Assembly (NCBI RefSeq): GCF_022012335.1
Contig: NZ_JAKLTO010000001.1
Coordinates: 186,001-250,000 of the forward strand
DNA: 64,000 nucleotides
Reading direction: 5' to 3'
Source of the DNA: Flavobacterium sp. SM15
GTDB lineage: Bacteria > Bacteroidota > Bacteroidia > Flavobacteriales > Flavobacteriaceae
Below, piece by piece: positions 61,623 through 64,000 of the stretch; the first letter of the stretch is position 1, and each line of letters starts with the position of its first letter. A program made the translations under genes and the position numbers. The notes under the pieces are model-generated. The model was not told where the DNA came from. It searched no databases and saw nothing but the letters and a program-made list of their open reading frames with translations.

Positions 61623-62330
61623 ATGAAATACAATAGAATTCTTCTAAAACTGAGCGGTGAAGCACTAATGGGAGACCGTCAATACGGAATCGATCCAAAA
61701 CGTTTAGCCGAATATGCTGCCGAAATCAAAGACATTCACAGCAAAGGCGTGCAAATTGCCATTGTTATTGGTGGAGGAAACATTTTCAGAGGCGTGGCCG
61801 GAGCCAGTAACGGTATGGACCGCGTTCAAGGAGATTATATGGGAATGCTGGCAACAGTAATCAACGGAATGGCCTTACAAGGTGCTTTGGAAGATGCCGG
61901 AATGCAAACCCGCCTGCAAACTGCTTTAAAAATTGAAGCCATTGCAGAACCTTACATTAAAAGAAGAGCCGTTCGCCATTTGGAGAAAAACCGTATCGTA
62001 ATTTTCGGAGCGGGAACCGGAAACCCTTATTTTACAACGGATACCGCAGCAGTTTTACGAGGAATTGAAGTAGATTGCGACGTAATCTTAAAAGGAACCC
62101 GAGTAGATGGCGTATATGATTCTGATCCTGAGAAAAATCCGGACGCTGTAAAATACGACCACATTACCTTTGACGATGTAATCAGCAAAGGATTGAACAT
62201 CATGGACACTACAGCTTTTACTTTAAGTCAGGAAAACAAGTTGCCGATTATCGTTTTTGACATGAACAAAGAAGGAAATTTGTTAAAAGTTTGTCAAGGA
62301 GATACGGTAGGAACTACTGTAAATGTTTAA
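61623..62330 (+). CDS. pyrH: UMP kinase
   Basis: From ATG at 61623 the protein has 235 residues. The TTG at 61599 would add eight residues and is not needed. [10 protein letters not shown] is the phosphate loop, [11 protein letters not shown] and [15 protein letters not shown] are UMP-binding, and [15 protein letters not shown] is the kinase signature. It phosphorylates UMP and is controlled by GTP and UTP in the family. Operon with frr, 24 bases apart. Confidence 0.97.
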   Translation: MKYNRILLKLSGEALMGDRQYGIDPKRLAEYAAEIKDIHSKGVQIAIVIGGGNIFRGVAGASNGMDRVQGDYMGMLATVINGMALQGALEDAGMQTRLQTALKIEAIAEPYIKRRAVRHLEKNRIVIFGAGTGNPYFTTDTAAVLRGIEVDCDVILKGTRVDGVYDSDPEKNPDAVKYDHITFDDVISKGLNIMDTTAFTLSQENKLPIIVFDMNKEGNLLKVCQGDTVGTTVNV

Positions 62331-62354
62331 TTTAGATTTTTAAAATTAAGTACG

Positions 62355-62918
62355 ATGACCGAAGAAATTAAATTTATCTTAGATAGCACCAAAGAATCCA
62401 TGAACGGTTCGGTGGCACACCTTGAAAAAGAATTTTTAAACATCCGTGCCGGAAAAGCTTCTCCGCAAATGTTGGGAGGTGTATACGTAGACTATTATGG
62501 TTCACAAACTCCACTTTCTCAGGTGGCTAACGTGAATACTCCCGATGCAAGAACCATCACGGTAACACCATGGGAAAAAGCGATGTTGCAGCCTATTGAA
62601 AAAGCGATCATGATTGCCAATTTAGGGTTTAACCCGATGAACAACGGAGACAACATCATCATCAGTGTTCCACCACTTACGGAAGAGCGCCGTAAAGATT
62701 TGGTAAAACAAGCCAAAGCGGAAGCGGAAGATGCAAAAATCAGTATCCGTAATGCTCGAAAAGATGCGAATAACGATATCAAAAAATTAGAAAAAGAAGG
62801 AACTTCCGAAGATATTTGCAAAACGGCTGAAGAAGACGTACAGAAATTAACGGACGCTTTCATCAAAAAAATCGATGAGCATTTAGTGATTAAGGAAGCT
62901 GAAATCATGAAAGTATAA
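62355..62918 (+). CDS. frr: Ribosome recycling factor
   Basis: The 187-residue protein has the three-helix body and beta-rich head of RRF: LNIRAGKASPQMLGGV, PDARTITVTPWEKAML, and PLTEERRKDLVKQAKAEAE and ARKDANNDIKKLEKEG. With EF-G it splits post-termination ribosomes. Length is as usual. It ends the pyrH-frr operon. Confidence 0.97.
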   Translation: MTEEIKFILDSTKESMNGSVAHLEKEFLNIRAGKASPQMLGGVYVDYYGSQTPLSQVANVNTPDARTITVTPWEKAMLQPIEKAIMIANLGFNPMNNGDNIIISVPPLTEERRKDLVKQAKAEAEDAKISIRNARKDANNDIKKLEKEGTSEDICKTAEEDVQKLTDAFIKKIDEHLVIKEAEIMKV

Positions 62919-62922
62919 TTTG

Positions 62923-62946
62923 AATCCCGATTGTATCGGGATTTTT
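62923..62946 (+). terminator. Terminator of pyrH-frr
   Basis: AATCCCGAT / ATCGGGATT with a three-base loop, then TTTTT, five bases after the frr stop. Confidence 0.8.
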
Positions 62947-62983
62947 TATTCCTATCTTTACACCTTACAGTCAGGCATTTCCT

Positions 62984-64000
62984 TTGAAAAGACTATTGTT
63001 CGTTTTATGTATCCTGTTCTGCATTCTGTGTAATGCACAACGTTCTGTTTCCGGAATTGTTCTAAATTCTGAGAAAGCACCTTTGTCTTTTGCTACTTTA
63101 CACTTAAGCAACGGAAAAACCATCATTGGTGATGTGGATGGTAAATTTTTAATCGAAAACACCCAAGGCGTTACCTCATTTACCGTTTCCTATACGGGAT
63201 TTACTACTCAAACCATCACGATAGAACCTAACAAGAAATTTTACCGCGTACTGTTAAAATCCAAAACCTTAGAGCTAAGCGAACTGGTAGTTGGAGAAAA
63301 CCCTGCTTTGGAAATCATCAGAAAAACCATTGCCAGCAAAGACCTAAACAATCCTTTAAAGAAGCTGAACAGCTTCCAGTTGAAAACCTACAACAAACTA
63401 ATTGTTACGGCCAATCCGGATTCTATTGCCGGGAGAATTGATTCGGTTTTTTTGTATGAAAAAATTGGTGCCCGTCTGATCAAAATGGATTCTTCGGATT
63501 TCAAATTCAAAAAAATCATCCAAAAACAGCACTTATACCAAACGGAAAAAGTTTCTCAGATTCAGTTTAACAAACCTCAAGGGATTAAAGAAACCGTGCT
63601 GGCTACCCGCATGGCCGGTTTTAAACAACCTATTTACGAATACATTGGCCTTAAACTTCAATCGAGTTCGGTTTACGAGAATAAAATAGAATTATTTGAA
63701 ACCAAGTATGCCAATCCAATTGCTGATGATGCGCTTGAATTTTACAATTACAAAATTCTGGACACCGTTTTTCTGGGCAACCGCAAAGTGTACATGATTC
63801 ATTTCAAGCACAAAAGAAAAGCCAAAAAAGCCAAACTGGAAGGCGTTTTATACATTGACAAGCAAAGTTTTGCCTTAGCCAAAACCATGTACAGGGTTAA
63901 AAGCGTTCTAGACATTAGTGCGACAAATTATTTCAATTACTACAAAGAGGAAGACTTATGGTTTCCTGAGCGAAAAACACTCAAAATCGTAAAAGGCAAC
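62984..64000 (+). CDS. DUF5686 protein with carboxypeptidase-like regulatory domain, 3' end outside window
   Basis: The frame opens at TTG 62984 and runs off the right edge, leaving about 339 residues. No in-frame ATG lies upstream, and translation from TTG gives a good signal sequence (KRLLFVLCILFCILCNA then Q). Residues 21-90 form a CarboxypepD-like beta domain (RSVSGIVLNSEKAPLSFATL, TSFTVSYTGF), followed by LSELVVGENPALEIIRKTIA, the mark of DUF5686. The family is thought to be outer-membrane associated. A TATCTTTA box (62953-62960) lies 24 bases before the TTG. Confidence 0.85.
   Translation, partial: MKRLLFVLCILFCILCNAQRSVSGIVLNSEKAPLSFATLHLSNGKTIIGDVDGKFLIENTQGVTSFTVSYTGFTTQTITIEPNKKFYRVLLKSKTLELSELVVGENPALEIIRKTIASKDLNNPLKKLNSFQLKTYNKLIVTANPDSIAGRIDSVFLYEKIGARLIKMDSSDFKFKKIIQKQHLYQTEKVSQIQFNKPQGIKETVLATRMAGFKQPIYEYIGLKLQSSSVYENKIELFETKYANPIADDALEFYNYKILDTVFLGNRKVYMIHFKHKRKAKKAKLEGVLYIDKQSFALAKTMYRVKSVLDISATNYFNYYKEEDLWFPERKTLKIVKGN

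Noticed and set aside
1..64000. tRNA, rRNA, CRISPR arrays, insertion sequences, prophage
   Set aside because: None was seen by eye: no clover-leaf T-loop motifs, no regularly spaced direct repeats, no transposase or integrase motifs. A tRNA and IS search would be decisive.

Overview
The window comes from a chromosome of a Bacteroidota member of the Flavobacteriaceae, most likely Flavobacterium or a close relative. Evidence: promoters of the TTG-N(15-23)-TAnnTTTG type recur before many genes; three proteins carry type IX secretion (T9SS) sorting tails; there is a TonB-dependent receptor with a CarboxypepD-like N-terminal domain; lineage-typical families occur (DUF4271, DUF4296, DUF3098, DUF5686, DUF6252); and ribosomal protein S16 and DnaE are long. 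No rRNA, tRNA, CRISPR array, transposase or phage gene was recognised. No gap between genes exceeds about 300 bases.

Layout. 1-8965: a partial DUF58 gene, trxA, an exonuclease-fused dnaE, an RRM protein, a small lipoprotein, then rpsP-rimM and a tRNA methyltransferase. 8962-17190: an accessory peptide-secretion locus. It holds three related Cys-rich peptides with double-glycine-type leaders (one only 59 aa), a VKOR/thioredoxin fusion protein, a C39-peptidase ABC exporter, an HlyD adaptor, a fourth Cys-free leader peptide on the other strand and a TPR-TM-AraC regulator. 17352-19445: glutaryl-CoA dehydrogenase and a DUF3050 protein. 19475-25596: a seven-gene, tightly overlapping operon joining SpeD, a membrane-anchored spermidine-synthase-like protein and a Tat-exported amine oxidase to membrane proteins (DUF350, DUF4178 and two unknowns). 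25688-30399: ferredoxin and its reductase, NifU-like and Mrp Fe-S factors, an alkyltransferase-like protein, a LysE exporter and trmB.

30555-42544: a glycosyltransferase, a PhoR/PhoB-like two-component system divergent from a TonB receptor and surface beta-helix lipoprotein, three T9SS cargo proteins, a LuxE-like protein and tyrS. 42659-53567: an epimerase, a DUF4296-pyrC-glycosyltransferase operon, DUF4271-hemD, pckA, DUF423, a saccharopine dehydrogenase, an unknown coiled-coil membrane protein, an Lrp regulator and a zinc peptidase. 53758-64000: leuS, the ftsX-DUF3098-uppP-truB cell-envelope operon, a barrel-like protein, a thioredoxin-fold protein, a patatin, pyrH-frr and a partial DUF5686 gene.

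The most interesting items are the disulfide-peptide locus, in which exporter, oxidase and peptides form a plausible complete pathway; the membrane polyamine operon; and a dispersed intergenic repeat present in five copies, two of which carry a second, nested hairpin at the same internal place.
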